This document shows positions 1-6,417 of a stretch of 8,037 bases of DNA, piece after piece; positions within the stretch are counted from its first letter, which is position 1, and each line of letters begins with the position of its first letter. The position numbers and the translations under genes were made by a program. Source of the DNA: Planctomycetota bacterium (GTDB lineage Bacteria; Planctomycetota; UBA8742; SKZP01); assembly GCA_007127275.1 (NCBI GenBank), contig SKZP01000119.1:1-8037 (forward strand), written 5' to 3'. The notes under the pieces are model-generated. The model was not told the origin of the DNA and searched no databases. It worked only from the letters and a program-made list of their open reading frames with translations.

Positions 1-2283
1 CGCCCGCCACCAAACGGCAACGCACACGAGCGCGGCAAGCAGCAAAAGGGAGCTCCACCCAAGCAGGGAGCCTCGCTCCAGCCCGGCAAAAATTCCGCCG
101 AGTCCCACGAACAAGTCGGAGCGCGTCGAGTGGGTGAATCCGCCGACGAGATTATTCGGGCCCGAGCCGCTGGCGGTCACGCTCTCTTCGTCGTCTTCAC
201 CGATGTCGTGCTCGCGGTAGCGTTGGGACTCGACTGCGGCGCGGTCGTCGCCGTTCGGCGTGGACTCGCCGCTGTCCGGTCCCTGCGGCTCTTCTCCCTC
301 GTCGTTCTCCGCCACCTCCGTTTCCGACTCAGTATCATTCGCCTCGCGTCCCTCGCCGTTGTCCCCTTCCTCGCCGTTTTCGGGAGAGTCGCCGCCGTGC
401 GCGCCGGACGCTCCGTTGCCCTCGACCACGGCTTGGCGCTGCGCCGGCGGCGTCGGGTCAAACGGAAACCAGCCGTAGCCGTGGAAGTAGACCTCAATCC
501 AGGCGTGGGCGTGCCGGCCGCGCACGTGGTAGGAGTCGGTGCGCTCGCTGAACTCGCCGCCCAGATACCCGGCAACGAGCCGCGCCGAAAGGCCCAACTC
601 GCGCAGCATCACCGTCGCCCCCGCCGCGTAAAGTGAGCAAGGTCCGCGCCGCTGATCACGCAAGAACGTCTCCAGCAGCGAGACGTTCTCCTCGGTAAGC
701 TCCGGTGTGCTCAGGCTGTATTCGAACCCGCCGAAGTCGAGGAAGAAGTCGACCACGGCGCGCGCCCGGTCGTAGTCGTTGCGCACCTCGTGGCCGCGCA
801 GCATCTCCCACTCGCTTACAACTTCGTGAGCAAGCGCGGCATAAAATGCCGAGCGCTTCGACGGCAATGCGCGGTAGTGGCCGCCGGCAAGTGCCGGACT
901 CTGCACATCCTCGTCAAGCCACCCCGGCTGTGGAGAAAGCGCGAAGGTCTCGACAACGTAGCGCGGAAACGGCTCCCCCACGCTGCGCGGCCGCCGCGCG
1001 GTGTCGAGGAACGTGTTGTAGTCGAGGTGGATGGCGCTTGTGCGCACCGGAAAGCGGGGCAACGGCAGCGTGTCGGAGCGGTCCAGCCCGGTCGGGGTGA
1101 TCTCCACCGCGAGACGGTGACGCTCGCCGCCCTGGCCTTGCTCGCCGAGGCCGAGCGTCTCGCGCAAGTGCCTGGCGTAGAGCGGGGAGTCGTGCCCACT
1201 CTCCTCAAGCGCCCGTCCCAGCGGCAGGCGAATTCCGTCGGTGTTGATCACCGACTCCCAATGCGCGTGGGAGGCGTTGCTTGCGAACCACGTGTCGCCG
1301 TCGTAGCGGTCGTAGACCGCCGAGCGCAGATAAAGCTCGCTCGGATCCAGCGCGACCGGCTGCCCCCGGTGACGAACGACGACGCGGTAGTAAGGAGTCG
1401 AGCTTTCGAGAAGCGTCGTACCCGCTTCGGTGCGCAAGAAGCGGTCAAGCCCCATCCGCGCCCCCGACCCGTCGCGGCCACGACCGTCGGCTGCCCCTTC
1501 TGGATCCTCTTCCCCAATCAGCGGAACACGCAACGACGACGGATCTCCGGGCAAATCCTCCGGCAGTACCTCCGAGAGCGCCTCCGGCCGCGGCAGCAAC
1601 ACGAACAGCGCCGCCGTCGCAAAAACCACGAGCACCACCAAAACGCTCAACCCACCACTCAAACTCACCGGCGGCGTGCGCCCGCTGATTAGCGCGTGAT
1701 CCAACCCGAGCGACTCCCGCTTGGCGTGCCGCCGCAAATGTTCGCGCAACGACTGGCGCAGCGTCGAAAGCACGAGCAGCCCCACCACCACAACGACACC
1801 GGCAAGAAACAACCACGGAAACTCCGGTCCCTGCGGCGTGCGCCACACCCCGGCAAGGTAGTGCATCCCGGCCACCGCGAGCAAGAAACCAACTTCCAGC
1901 CGTCCCGTCGCAACCGCCGCAAGAAACACGCTAAACGGAACGCTGACCAACGCCGCGGTCGTCGCCGTCAGCGCGTTCGCTTCCAGCAGCGCATGCAAAA
2001 GCATACCGAGCGCAAACACCGAAAGCCCCAGCGGCGCACCGAGGAAAAGCCACCGAGCGACACGCCCCTTGCGCCCCTGGCAGACCCCGAAAAGGACCGC
2101 GAATCCCACCCCGACGGCCGCACTGGGCCAAAGGTCTAACGTCGCCTCCCAACCAACGAACACCACCGTGCTGACCGCCACAAGCAAAAGCCCGAGCACC
2201 ACAATCACCGCATGCACCCCATGCAACGACGCGGACGCACCCCGCAAATGCGCAGGCCTGTTCTCCGGCAGCTCGTGGCTCAT
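1..2283 (-). CDS. TgpA/DUF3488-type membrane transglutaminase-like protein, 3' end outside window
   Basis: The frame is open for 761 codons from an ATG at 2283 to the window edge, so the C-terminus is missing. A GAGGAA Shine-Dalgarno sequence (complement of 2292-2297) lies 8 nt before the start. Seven hydrophobic segments (about residues 24-44, 50-68, 79-99, 105-126, 129-147, 155-174, 209-230) precede a large domain that should lie outside the cytoplasm. The transglutaminase core is clear: Cys549 in GPCSLYAAG, His593 in HAHAWIEVYFHGYGW and Asp609 in FPFDPTPP, so the Cys-His-Asp triad is complete. Residues 615-720 are an acidic Gly/Asn-rich linker, and another membrane helix begins near 739. 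This order matches the TgpA family (N-terminal DUF3488 membrane part, transglutaminase core, C-terminal helix). Such enzymes often sit with MoxR ATPase and DUF58 genes, but none is upstream here. The substrate is unknown; proteolysis or cross-linking at the envelope is an inference. Confidence 0.93.
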   Translation of the reverse strand, partial: MSHELPENRPAHLRGASASLHGVHAVIVVLGLLLVAVSTVVFVGWEATLDLWPSAAVGVGFAVLFGVCQGRKGRVARWLFLGAPLGLSVFALGMLLHALLEANALTATTAALVSVPFSVFLAAVATGRLEVGFLLAVAGMHYLAGVWRTPQGPEFPWLFLAGVVVVVGLLVLSTLRQSLREHLRRHAKRESLGLDHALISGRTPPVSLSGGLSVLVVLVVFATAALFVLLPRPEALSEVLPEDLPGDPSSLRVPLIGEEDPEGAADGRGRDGSGARMGLDRFLRTEAGTTLLESSTPYYRVVVRHRGQPVALDPSELYLRSAVYDRYDGDTWFASNASHAHWESVINTDGIRLPLGRALEESGHDSPLYARHLRETLGLGEQGQGGERHRLAVEITPTGLDRSDTLPLPRFPVRTSAIHLDYNTFLDTARRPRSVGEPFPRYVVETFALSPQPGWLDEDVQSPALAGGHYRALPSKRSAFYAALAHEVVSEWEMLRGHEVRNDYDRARAVVDFFLDFGGFEYSLSTPELTEENVSLLETFLRDQRRGPCSLYAAGATVMLRELGLSARLVAGYLGGEFSERTDSYHVRGRHAHAWIEVYFHGYGWFPFDPTPPAQRQAVVEGNGASGAHGGDSPENGEEGDNGEGREANDTESETEVAENDEGEEPQGPDSGESTPNGDDRAAVESQRYREHDIGEDDEESVTASGSGPNNLVGGFTHSTRSDLFVGLGGIFAGLERGSLLGWSSLLLLAALVCVAVWWRA

Positions 2284-2467
2284 CAGCCAAGTTCCTCGAG
2301 AATGACACAACACTAGGATTCGAGTGTCGCCCGGCTCGCCACCCACGTCAAGAGCGGCAAACGACAGCCAATACGGTGACGGGTTGCCGGCTCGGCTGCG
2401 ACGAAGTAGGGAAGGGGCGGCGTGTACGACGTGCTTCCGCTTTCCGCTGCAAGGCCTGCCGACAATC

Positions 2468-3370
2468 ATGGCGCTTGACTTCCAAGAAATCATCCTCGGG
2501 TTGCAGCAGTACTGGGCGCGGCACGGCTGCATCCTCTGGCAACCCTACGACATCGAAACCGGCGCCGGCACCGCCAATCCGGCGACGTTTTTGCGGGCAC
2601 TCGGCCCGGAGCCTTGGCACGTCGCCTACGTCGAGCCGAGCCGCCGACCCACTGACGGCCGCTACGGCGAGAACCCCAACCGTCTGCAGAAGTATTATCA
2701 GTTTCAGGTGATCCTCAAGCCGGCTCCCGACGACGCTCAGGGCTTGTACCTCGACAGCTTGAGCCACCTCGGCCTCGACCTCGTCGAGCATGACGTGCGC
2801 TTCGTCGAGGACGACTGGGAGCAGCCCAGCATTGGCGCCTCCGGCCTCGGCTGGGAGGTGTGGCTCGACGGCCAGGAGATCAGCCAGTACACCTACTTCC
2901 AGAAGGTCGGCAACATCGAGCTCGACACCGTCTGCGTCGAATACACCTACGGCCTCGAGCGCATTGCCGCGGCCCTGCAGGGTGTGCACAGCGTCTACGA
3001 CCTTGTCTGGGTCAAGGCCCCCGACGGCACGCCCATTCGCTACGGCGATGTGCACCTCGAGGACGAGCGCCAGTTCAGCGCCTTCAACTTCGAGGCGGCC
3101 GACGTGGAGATGCACCGCCGTTTCTTCGACGACTACGAGCAACAGGCGAAGGACCTGCTCGACCGCGGCCTCGTCTTGCCGGCGTATGATTACGTGCTCA
3201 AGGCCTCGCACGCCTTCAACGTGCTCGACGCGCGCAAAGCCGTCGGTGTTGCGCAGCGCGAGATGTACATCGGCCGCTGCCGGCAACTCGCCCAGCGCGT
3301 CGCCAAGGCCTACATCGAGAACCGCGAAGCCCTCGGCTTTCCGCTGTTGCGCGACGGCGCTTCCAAGTAA
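2468..3370 (+). CDS. glyQ: Glycyl-tRNA synthetase alpha subunit
   Basis: The 300-residue product is the catalytic alpha chain of the alpha2-beta2 glycyl-tRNA synthetase, which makes glycyl-adenylate and, with the beta chain GlyS, charges tRNA-Gly in the cytoplasm. Family motifs occur along the whole length: YWARHGC (15-21), ALGPEPW (44-50), [19 protein letters not shown] (56-74), RFVEDDWE (111-118), GLGWEVWL (126-133), [10 protein letters not shown] (158-167) and the C-terminal [13 protein letters not shown] (248-260). The length is that of the family. The frame stays open upstream to a GTG at 2324, but those 48 residues have no family character, so the ATG beginning MALDFQEI is chosen; only a weak AAGG (2451-2454) precedes it. 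The gene is divergent from the transglutaminase gene. glyS, normally adjacent, is not downstream. Confidence 0.98.
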   Translation: MALDFQEIILGLQQYWARHGCILWQPYDIETGAGTANPATFLRALGPEPWHVAYVEPSRRPTDGRYGENPNRLQKYYQFQVILKPAPDDAQGLYLDSLSHLGLDLVEHDVRFVEDDWEQPSIGASGLGWEVWLDGQEISQYTYFQKVGNIELDTVCVEYTYGLERIAAALQGVHSVYDLVWVKAPDGTPIRYGDVHLEDERQFSAFNFEAADVEMHRRFFDDYEQQAKDLLDRGLVLPAYDYVLKASHAFNVLDARKAVGVAQREMYIGRCRQLAQRVAKAYIENREALGFPLLRDGASK

Positions 3371-3418
3371 GCGGCGACGTTTTCCAACCCAAGCGCGCAA
3401 ACTTTTTATGTAACCGAC

Positions 3419-3458
3419 CGAGCCGCCGCGCGTCACACCAGGATGTCGCACCGGCTCG
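3419..3458 (+). other. Inverted repeat after glyQ
   Basis: A perfect 7-bp inverted repeat, CGAGCCG at 3419-3425 and CGGCTCG at 3452-3458, encloses 26 nt in the gap between glyQ and the I78-like lipoprotein. It has no U-tract after it, so it is not a classical terminator. A short T-run (3403-3407) lies before it. It might end the glyQ transcript or sit in the lipoprotein leader. The long loop makes either reading weak. Confidence 0.2.
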
Positions 3459-3511
3459 TTGGGAGTCGTGCGAGAGACACCGCTGGGCCCTTGAGCACGA
3501 AGGAACCTGCC

Positions 3512-4201
3512 ATGAAACGGATGATGCTACTCGCACTTTGCACGACCATTGGATTCGGCGGCGCTGTGACCGGCTGCGGACTTGAAAGAGAGCCGGCACC
3601 GGAGTCGCAACAAACGGAAGCGAAGTCGGAGGAGGAGTCGACCGGCGCGTATCCAACGAAGGAGTCGTTTTACGGGCGAGTTTATGACGAGGCGTTGGAG
3701 CAAGAGTTGCGTGACGCGGTCAGTCCTTCGATCATTCGAGCGTACGGACCCGACGACGTTTATACCGACGAATACGTTGAGAAGCGCCTCAACGTCGTAC
3801 TCGACGGAAGCGGCCACGTCGTCAACCTCTGGTTCGACTGCGGCTCGTGGCCGAGCAAAGAGGAAAGCGACAGCGAAGGTGAGGGCGAGGGCGACAGCGA
3901 CAGCGACGAGTCCGGCAATGACGAAACGACCGAAGAGCCGACGAGTTCGCTTCCCGCGAAGGAGTCGTTTTACGGGCGAGTCATGGACGCGGCACTGGCG
4001 CAAGAGTTGCGCGACGCGGTAAACCCCACCGTCATCCGCGTGTACCAAGTCGGCGACCCAATCACCGAGGACTACATCGACGGCCGCCTCAACGTCGCAC
4101 ATGACGAAGAAGGTCGGGTCGCGGAACTCTGGTTCGACTGCGGGCCCTGGCGCAACGTCGGGCACGGGCGCAACAAGCCGCAGAACTCCGCGACCGAGTA
4201 A
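3512..4201 (+). CDS. Lipoprotein with two tandem peptidase-inhibitor I78-like units
   Basis: The start is an ATG with AAGGA (3500-3504) 7 nt upstream, giving 229 residues. The signal peptide begins MKRMMLLAL and ends in the lipobox VTGC, with Cys22 as the lipidated residue; Gly at +2 would fit outer-membrane sorting by the E. coli rule. Two units of about 66 residues follow (about 48-113 and 148-213), joined by a Glu/Ser/Asp/Gly-rich linker (114-145). Each unit runs ESFYGRV, then an I-R-x-Y segment, then RLNV, an acidic-Gly turn, and WFDCG. The RLNV plus G-x-V plus terminal CG pattern is that of the I78 family, small serine-protease inhibitors often found as bacterial lipoproteins. Family I78 proteins usually have one unit. 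The target protease is unknown. Inhibition is inferred from family resemblance; the LWFDCG(S/P)W ending is longer than the usual form. Confidence 0.82.
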   Translation: MKRMMLLALCTTIGFGGAVTGCGLEREPAPESQQTEAKSEEESTGAYPTKESFYGRVYDEALEQELRDAVSPSIIRAYGPDDVYTDEYVEKRLNVVLDGSGHVVNLWFDCGSWPSKEESDSEGEGEGDSDSDESGNDETTEEPTSSLPAKESFYGRVMDAALAQELRDAVNPTVIRVYQVGDPITEDYIDGRLNVAHDEEGRVAELWFDCGPWRNVGHGRNKPQNSATE

Positions 4202-4438
4202 CAACTCTTGGATTCCCTTCAAGTGCCGTCGACCGACGTACCTTCGACTGAAAAGTTCCGGGGGCGCATCTTCGACGAAGTGGTGGAGCGAGAGTTGGTC
4301 GAAGCGCTCCATCCGACCCAGGTCCGCACCTACCGAGTCGGCGAGCCGTTGACCCGCGAGCTCGTTTGGGAGCGCCTCGAAGTCGGCCTTGACGACGAGG
4401 GACGTATCGTATCTCACTGGTTTGATGTCGGACCGTGG
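3647..4438 (+). repeat. Three tandem I78-like coding units (300- and 288-nt periods)
   Basis: Unit 1 covers about 3647-3850, unit 2 about 3947-4150 and unit 3 about 4235-4438. Units 1 and 2 are exactly 300 nt apart and share a 25-nt identical block (3657-3681 and 3957-3981) and a 21-nt block with one mismatch (3700-3720 and 4000-4020). Unit 3 lies 288 nt after unit 2, measured both at the FxGR phenylalanine (3968 to 4256) and at the WFD tryptophan (4130 to 4418). It matches at protein level but has no long nucleotide identity with the others. This suggests an older origin for unit 3 and a more recent duplication or gene conversion between units 1 and 2. Confidence 0.85.
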
Positions 4439-4459
4439 GAGCGCCAGTCCGGACATTGA
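4202..4459 (+). pseudogene. Third I78-like unit, in frame after the lipoprotein's TAA stop
   Basis: The codons directly after TAA (4199-4201) stay in the same frame and are open to TGA at 4457-4459. They encode a unit of the same kind: FRGRIFDE, then QVRTYRVGEPLT, then RLEVGLDDEGRI, then WFDVGPW. Two conserved features differ: RLNV is RLEV and the Cys of WFDCG is Val. Alone it could start only at TTG 4208 or GTG 4223, neither with a convincing ribosome binding site, and it would lack a signal peptide. The simplest reading is a three-unit lipoprotein cut short by a nonsense mutation, with the third unit now decaying. Stop-codon readthrough (315 residues from 3512) or a separate cytoplasmic product are alternatives. 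Confidence 0.6.
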
Positions 4460-4488
4460 TCGGACGATCCATTCGGCCTTCGGGCAAC

Positions 4489-4540
4489 GAACTCGGCGCG
4501 CCCCGTTGTAGCGTGGTATACAACGGGGTGCGTTGAGTTT
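4489..4540 (+). repeat. 22-bp hairpin with 8-nt loop, flanked by 9-bp direct repeats
   Basis: Positions 4489-4510 pair without interruption with 4519-4540: 18 Watson-Crick pairs and four G-U pairs, around an 8-nt loop (4511-4518). The inner ten pairs are perfect (CCCCGTTGTA with TACAACGGGG). In all four wobble pairs the G is on the left arm and the T on the right, so the fold is complete only in plus-strand RNA; minus-strand RNA would have C/A mismatches. It starts 29 nt after the stop of the third I78-like unit and could be a 3' stabiliser or terminator of that transcript, though only TTT follows. TTCGGGCAA occurs at 4479-4487 and again at 4539-4547, overlapping the right arm by 2 nt. Confidence 0.75.
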
Positions 4541-4674
4541 CGGGCAAACATGATTGCGTCCTTCATGAGCAGCGCCGAGGACGGGGCGGACACGGAGGTC
4601 AGACCTTTGTGCGTGGCTCCCGCCAAAGTCGTCACGGCAAGAAGTGCCGGCTGCACCCGGGACGGGGAACGGGC

Positions 4675-4703
4675 GCGACGTGGCGGTGTCGGTTTGCCAT
4701 AAT
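4675..4703 (+). promoter_or_regulatory. Possible extended -10 promoter for the anti-sigma-like gene
   Basis: TGC followed by CATAAT (4695-4703) fits an extended -10 element, with five of six bases of the hexamer. A poor -35 (GCGACG, 4675-4680) lies 17 bp upstream. Transcription would begin near 4710, leaving a leader of almost 90 nt before the ATG at 4798. It stands out as a small AT-rich island in GC-rich DNA. The promoter preferences of this organism are unknown. Confidence 0.3.
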
Positions 4704-4797
4704 TGGTGGTGCGGTTGCGCCGGGCGTGACCGCGTGGTCTTCGTGTGCGTTGTTGTTGTGCGCCAGGTCGATTGAATTCGTGTAGGTGGTGCTGCTG

Positions 4798-5835
4798 ATG
4801 GAGCCGATGTTGCCGCGGGATGCTGAGCCGCCGACCGAGGATGCTGCCGAGTTGCCGGAGGGGGAAACAACCCGCGCGGACGGCGAAGACGGTGCGTCGG
4901 CTTCACCCGCTTCGCCGACGTCGCAGCCGCGCGGGCGTCCGCCGTTGGAAGATTTCTTGGGCTACCTCGACGGGTCGCTTGAAGGGGACCGGCGCCAGCA
5001 GTTCGAGGCATACCTCGTGCGCAACCGCGAGGCGCGGCGCCGTTTGAAGCAGCTGTCGCGGCTCGATGCGATGCTCGCCGATCATCTTGTCATCGAGTCG
5101 TTGCTTTCGAATGCGCGCAAGGCTCGTCGCCAGCGCGGTGGTGAGCCGGAGAGTCCAGCCAACGGCACCGAAGAGGACGAGTCCTCGACCACGCTCCTCG
5201 GGCCGATCCGCCACGATGAACGGGCGTGGGAGCCCTCCTTCGACGAGACGTTGATCGCCGCCTGGATCGACGGGGCGTTGACGCTCGAGGAGCGCTCGGA
5301 GCTTGCCCGGCGCTTGAGCGACCCGCCGACGGCGGCGGCGTTCTACCGCGAGGCGCAAGCGGCCAAGCGCGTCACCGAAGCGATGCAGGCGCCGCAACCC
5401 AAGCCTGACGACGCCTACGGACGGCTCTTGCTGCACATGTCTCAAGGCTCCGTCGCCGTGCTCGACGCAGCGCCGACACTGGGTGCCCAGCGGCCCCCGG
5501 TCGAGACCCTCTCCGACGAAGCGTTGCGCATTACCTTGCCGTTCCAGGCCTTCGCCCTGACGCTCGATGCGCACCTCGGGTATCGCGGCCTCGACTTTAC
5601 GCTGACCCCTGGCGAGGAGGTCGCCGGCGAGCCCCCTTCGTTCGTGCTCACCGACGAGGCGGGCCGACGACTTTTCGCCTGCGACCCGCTCGAGCCCGGT
5701 GCGGCGGTGCCGCTGCCGTCGCTGCGCCCCGGCGTGTACCGCCTTACCGCGCCACCCAGTGCGGTGTCGTTGTTGTTGTGCATCAACGGCGAACTGGGTA
5801 CGACGGAGATTCACCGGTTGCTCGGGCTGTCCTGA
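4798..5835 (+). CDS. Anti-sigma-factor-like protein with two ligand-less zinc-finger-type modules
   Basis: The ATG at 4798 is preceded by AGGTGG (4784-4789) at 8-nt spacing; an in-frame GTG at 4786 overlaps that site and is less likely. The product has 345 residues. After an acidic Pro/Ser-rich start, residues 51-96 (FLGYLDGSLEGDRRQQFEAYL, then LKQL) and 148-196 (IAAWIDGALTLEERSELARRL) share the helix pattern of anti-sigma zinc-finger domains: LDG-x-L, Arg/Glu-rich turn, second helix. The metal-binding His and Cys residues are absent from both. The C-terminal part (about 240-335) looks beta-rich, with Cys295 and Cys328, and is not recognised. There is no signal peptide or membrane helix, so a cytoplasmic protein is expected. 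No sigma factor gene is adjacent. A role in binding a sigma factor or another partner is inferred from the module pattern only. Confidence 0.72.
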   Translation: MEPMLPRDAEPPTEDAAELPEGETTRADGEDGASASPASPTSQPRGRPPLEDFLGYLDGSLEGDRRQQFEAYLVRNREARRRLKQLSRLDAMLADHLVIESLLSNARKARRQRGGEPESPANGTEEDESSTTLLGPIRHDERAWEPSFDETLIAAWIDGALTLEERSELARRLSDPPTAAAFYREAQAAKRVTEAMQAPQPKPDDAYGRLLLHMSQGSVAVLDAAPTLGAQRPPVETLSDEALRITLPFQAFALTLDAHLGYRGLDFTLTPGEEVAGEPPSFVLTDEAGRRLFACDPLEPGAAVPLPSLRPGVYRLTAPPSAVSLLLCINGELGTTEIHRLLGLS

Positions 5836-5898
5836 CGGACGGACTTCCCGCGCAGCCAAGGCCCCGAACCGCGGAGCCTTCGCCGCTTCGCCGTGCTC

Positions 5899-6180
5899 AT
5901 GGTCATCGGCGTCCTGACGCTCGATTTATACGTGCGGCATTCGCAAAGCCTCAAGCAAAAGCGGCGCGTCGTCAAGTCGCTCAAGGATCGGCTGCGCGCC
6001 CGCTACAACGTCTCCGTCTCGGAGGTCGACTTCCACGACGACAAAAAACGCGCCCGCATCGGTGTCGCCGCGATCGGCGTCGACGCCGGCTACGTGCAAG
6101 GCGCCCTCGAAGAGGTCAAGCTTGCCGTCACCCTCGAACCCATGGCCGAGTTGGGCCGCAGTGAGATCGAGTTTTATTGA
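5899..6180 (+). CDS. DUF503 (YlxP-like) family protein
   Basis: The 93-residue product matches the DUF503 family over its whole length: MVIGVLTLDLYV start, SLKQKRRVVKSLKDRLRARYN (17-37), SVSEVDFHD (39-47) and a second half with the pattern of an alternating beta-alpha fold. The ATG at 5899 gives the usual M-(V/I)-IG start; a GTG two codons upstream (5893) is possible. No strong ribosome binding site is visible. In many bacteria this gene lies in the nusA-infB-rbfA cluster and has been linked to ribosome maturation, though its biochemical role is not established. Here it follows the anti-sigma-like gene by 63 nt on the same strand and may be co-transcribed with it. Confidence 0.9.
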   Translation: MVIGVLTLDLYVRHSQSLKQKRRVVKSLKDRLRARYNVSVSEVDFHDDKKRARIGVAAIGVDAGYVQGALEEVKLAVTLEPMAELGRSEIEFY

Positions 6181-6253
6181 ACGGCAGGGTTCGCGCTCCA
6201 AAAAGGGTACAGGGCATGGAGGCTCGCCCTACGTACGTGGTTGCGACCAGATA

Positions 6254-6268
6254 TTGTTGCTGCAACAA
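6254..6268. promoter_or_regulatory. 15-bp palindrome, operator-like
   Basis: TTGTTGC and GCAACAA (7-bp arms) flank a single central T in the gap between the DUF503 gene and atpC. Such short-spaced symmetry suits binding by a dimeric regulator. It is too tight to form a stable RNA hairpin. It lies about 150 nt before the atpC start and about 60 nt upstream of the possible promoter at 6329. No second copy was noticed in the window. Confidence 0.3.
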
Positions 6269-6328
6269 AAGGCAGCTGCGCCCGCGGAAGCGCGGATGCA
6301 CAACCCCCTACCGCTCGGCAAAGGACCA

Positions 6329-6337
6329 TGCTATACC
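6329..6337 (+). promoter_or_regulatory. Possible extended -10 element upstream of atpC
   Basis: TGC followed by TATACC gives the extended -10 TG plus four of six hexamer bases. No matching -35 is seen. Transcription would begin near 6344, giving a leader of about 75 nt. It is supported mainly by the separation of atpC from its upstream neighbour by 237 nt, which argues for its own promoter. Confidence 0.25.
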
Positions 6338-6417
6338 CGCGCCTGTTCTGGTCGAGCCGGCGTTCGCCGCAGCAAAGTAGGTTATCACGCAACGCTACGT
6401 GCACAGGTGCTCCCATC

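Larger units (their letters stand above)
4460..4797. other. Gene-free stretch between the I78-like locus and the anti-sigma-like gene
   Basis: No convincing gene was found on either strand in these 338 bp. The stretch holds the long hairpin at 4489-4540 with its short flanking direct repeats, a possible extended -10 promoter at 4695-4703, and the ribosome binding site of the next gene (AGGTGG, 4784-4789). The only sizeable minus-strand frame here (an 80-codon frame ending at 4414) has no recognisable features and overlaps the third I78-like unit antisense. Confidence 0.6.

Noticed and set aside
790..1692. Plus-strand open frame of 300 codons
   Set aside because: It is antisense to the transglutaminase gene, rich in Arg, Ala and Pro, and has no recognisable domain, while the minus strand carries an intact catalytic triad.
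2324..2467. Extended GlyQ start at GTG 2324
   Set aside because: The 48 extra residues have no family counterpart and no ribosome binding site stands before the GTG; it is untranslated leader by the simpler reading.
2348..3451. Minus-strand open frame of 367 codons
   Set aside because: It is the complement of glyQ, whose identity is certain; the Val/Leu/Ala/Glu-rich composition is that of an antisense frame.
4649..4663. CTGCACCCGGGACG shared between the intergenic region and atpC (near 6689)
   Set aside because: A short GC-rich match; the second copy is ordinary atpC coding sequence, and neither copy shows other repeat structure.
4748..4761. CGTTGTTGTTGTGC shared with the anti-sigma-like gene (near 5767)
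   Set aside because: A simple GTT-type run; the second copy encodes a leucine-rich stretch, so chance is sufficient.
3527..5011. Minus-strand open frame of 494 codons
   Set aside because: It lies antisense to both I78-like units, crosses intergenic DNA and enters the anti-sigma-like gene antisense. Its start is Arg/Pro/Ala-rich and it mirrors the repeats of the opposite strand, so it is a by-product of GC-rich coding sequence.
4903..5859. Minus-strand open frame of 318 codons
   Set aside because: It is antisense to the anti-sigma-like gene, which has a good ribosome binding site and domain pattern; the antisense product is Arg/Gln-rich with no motif.
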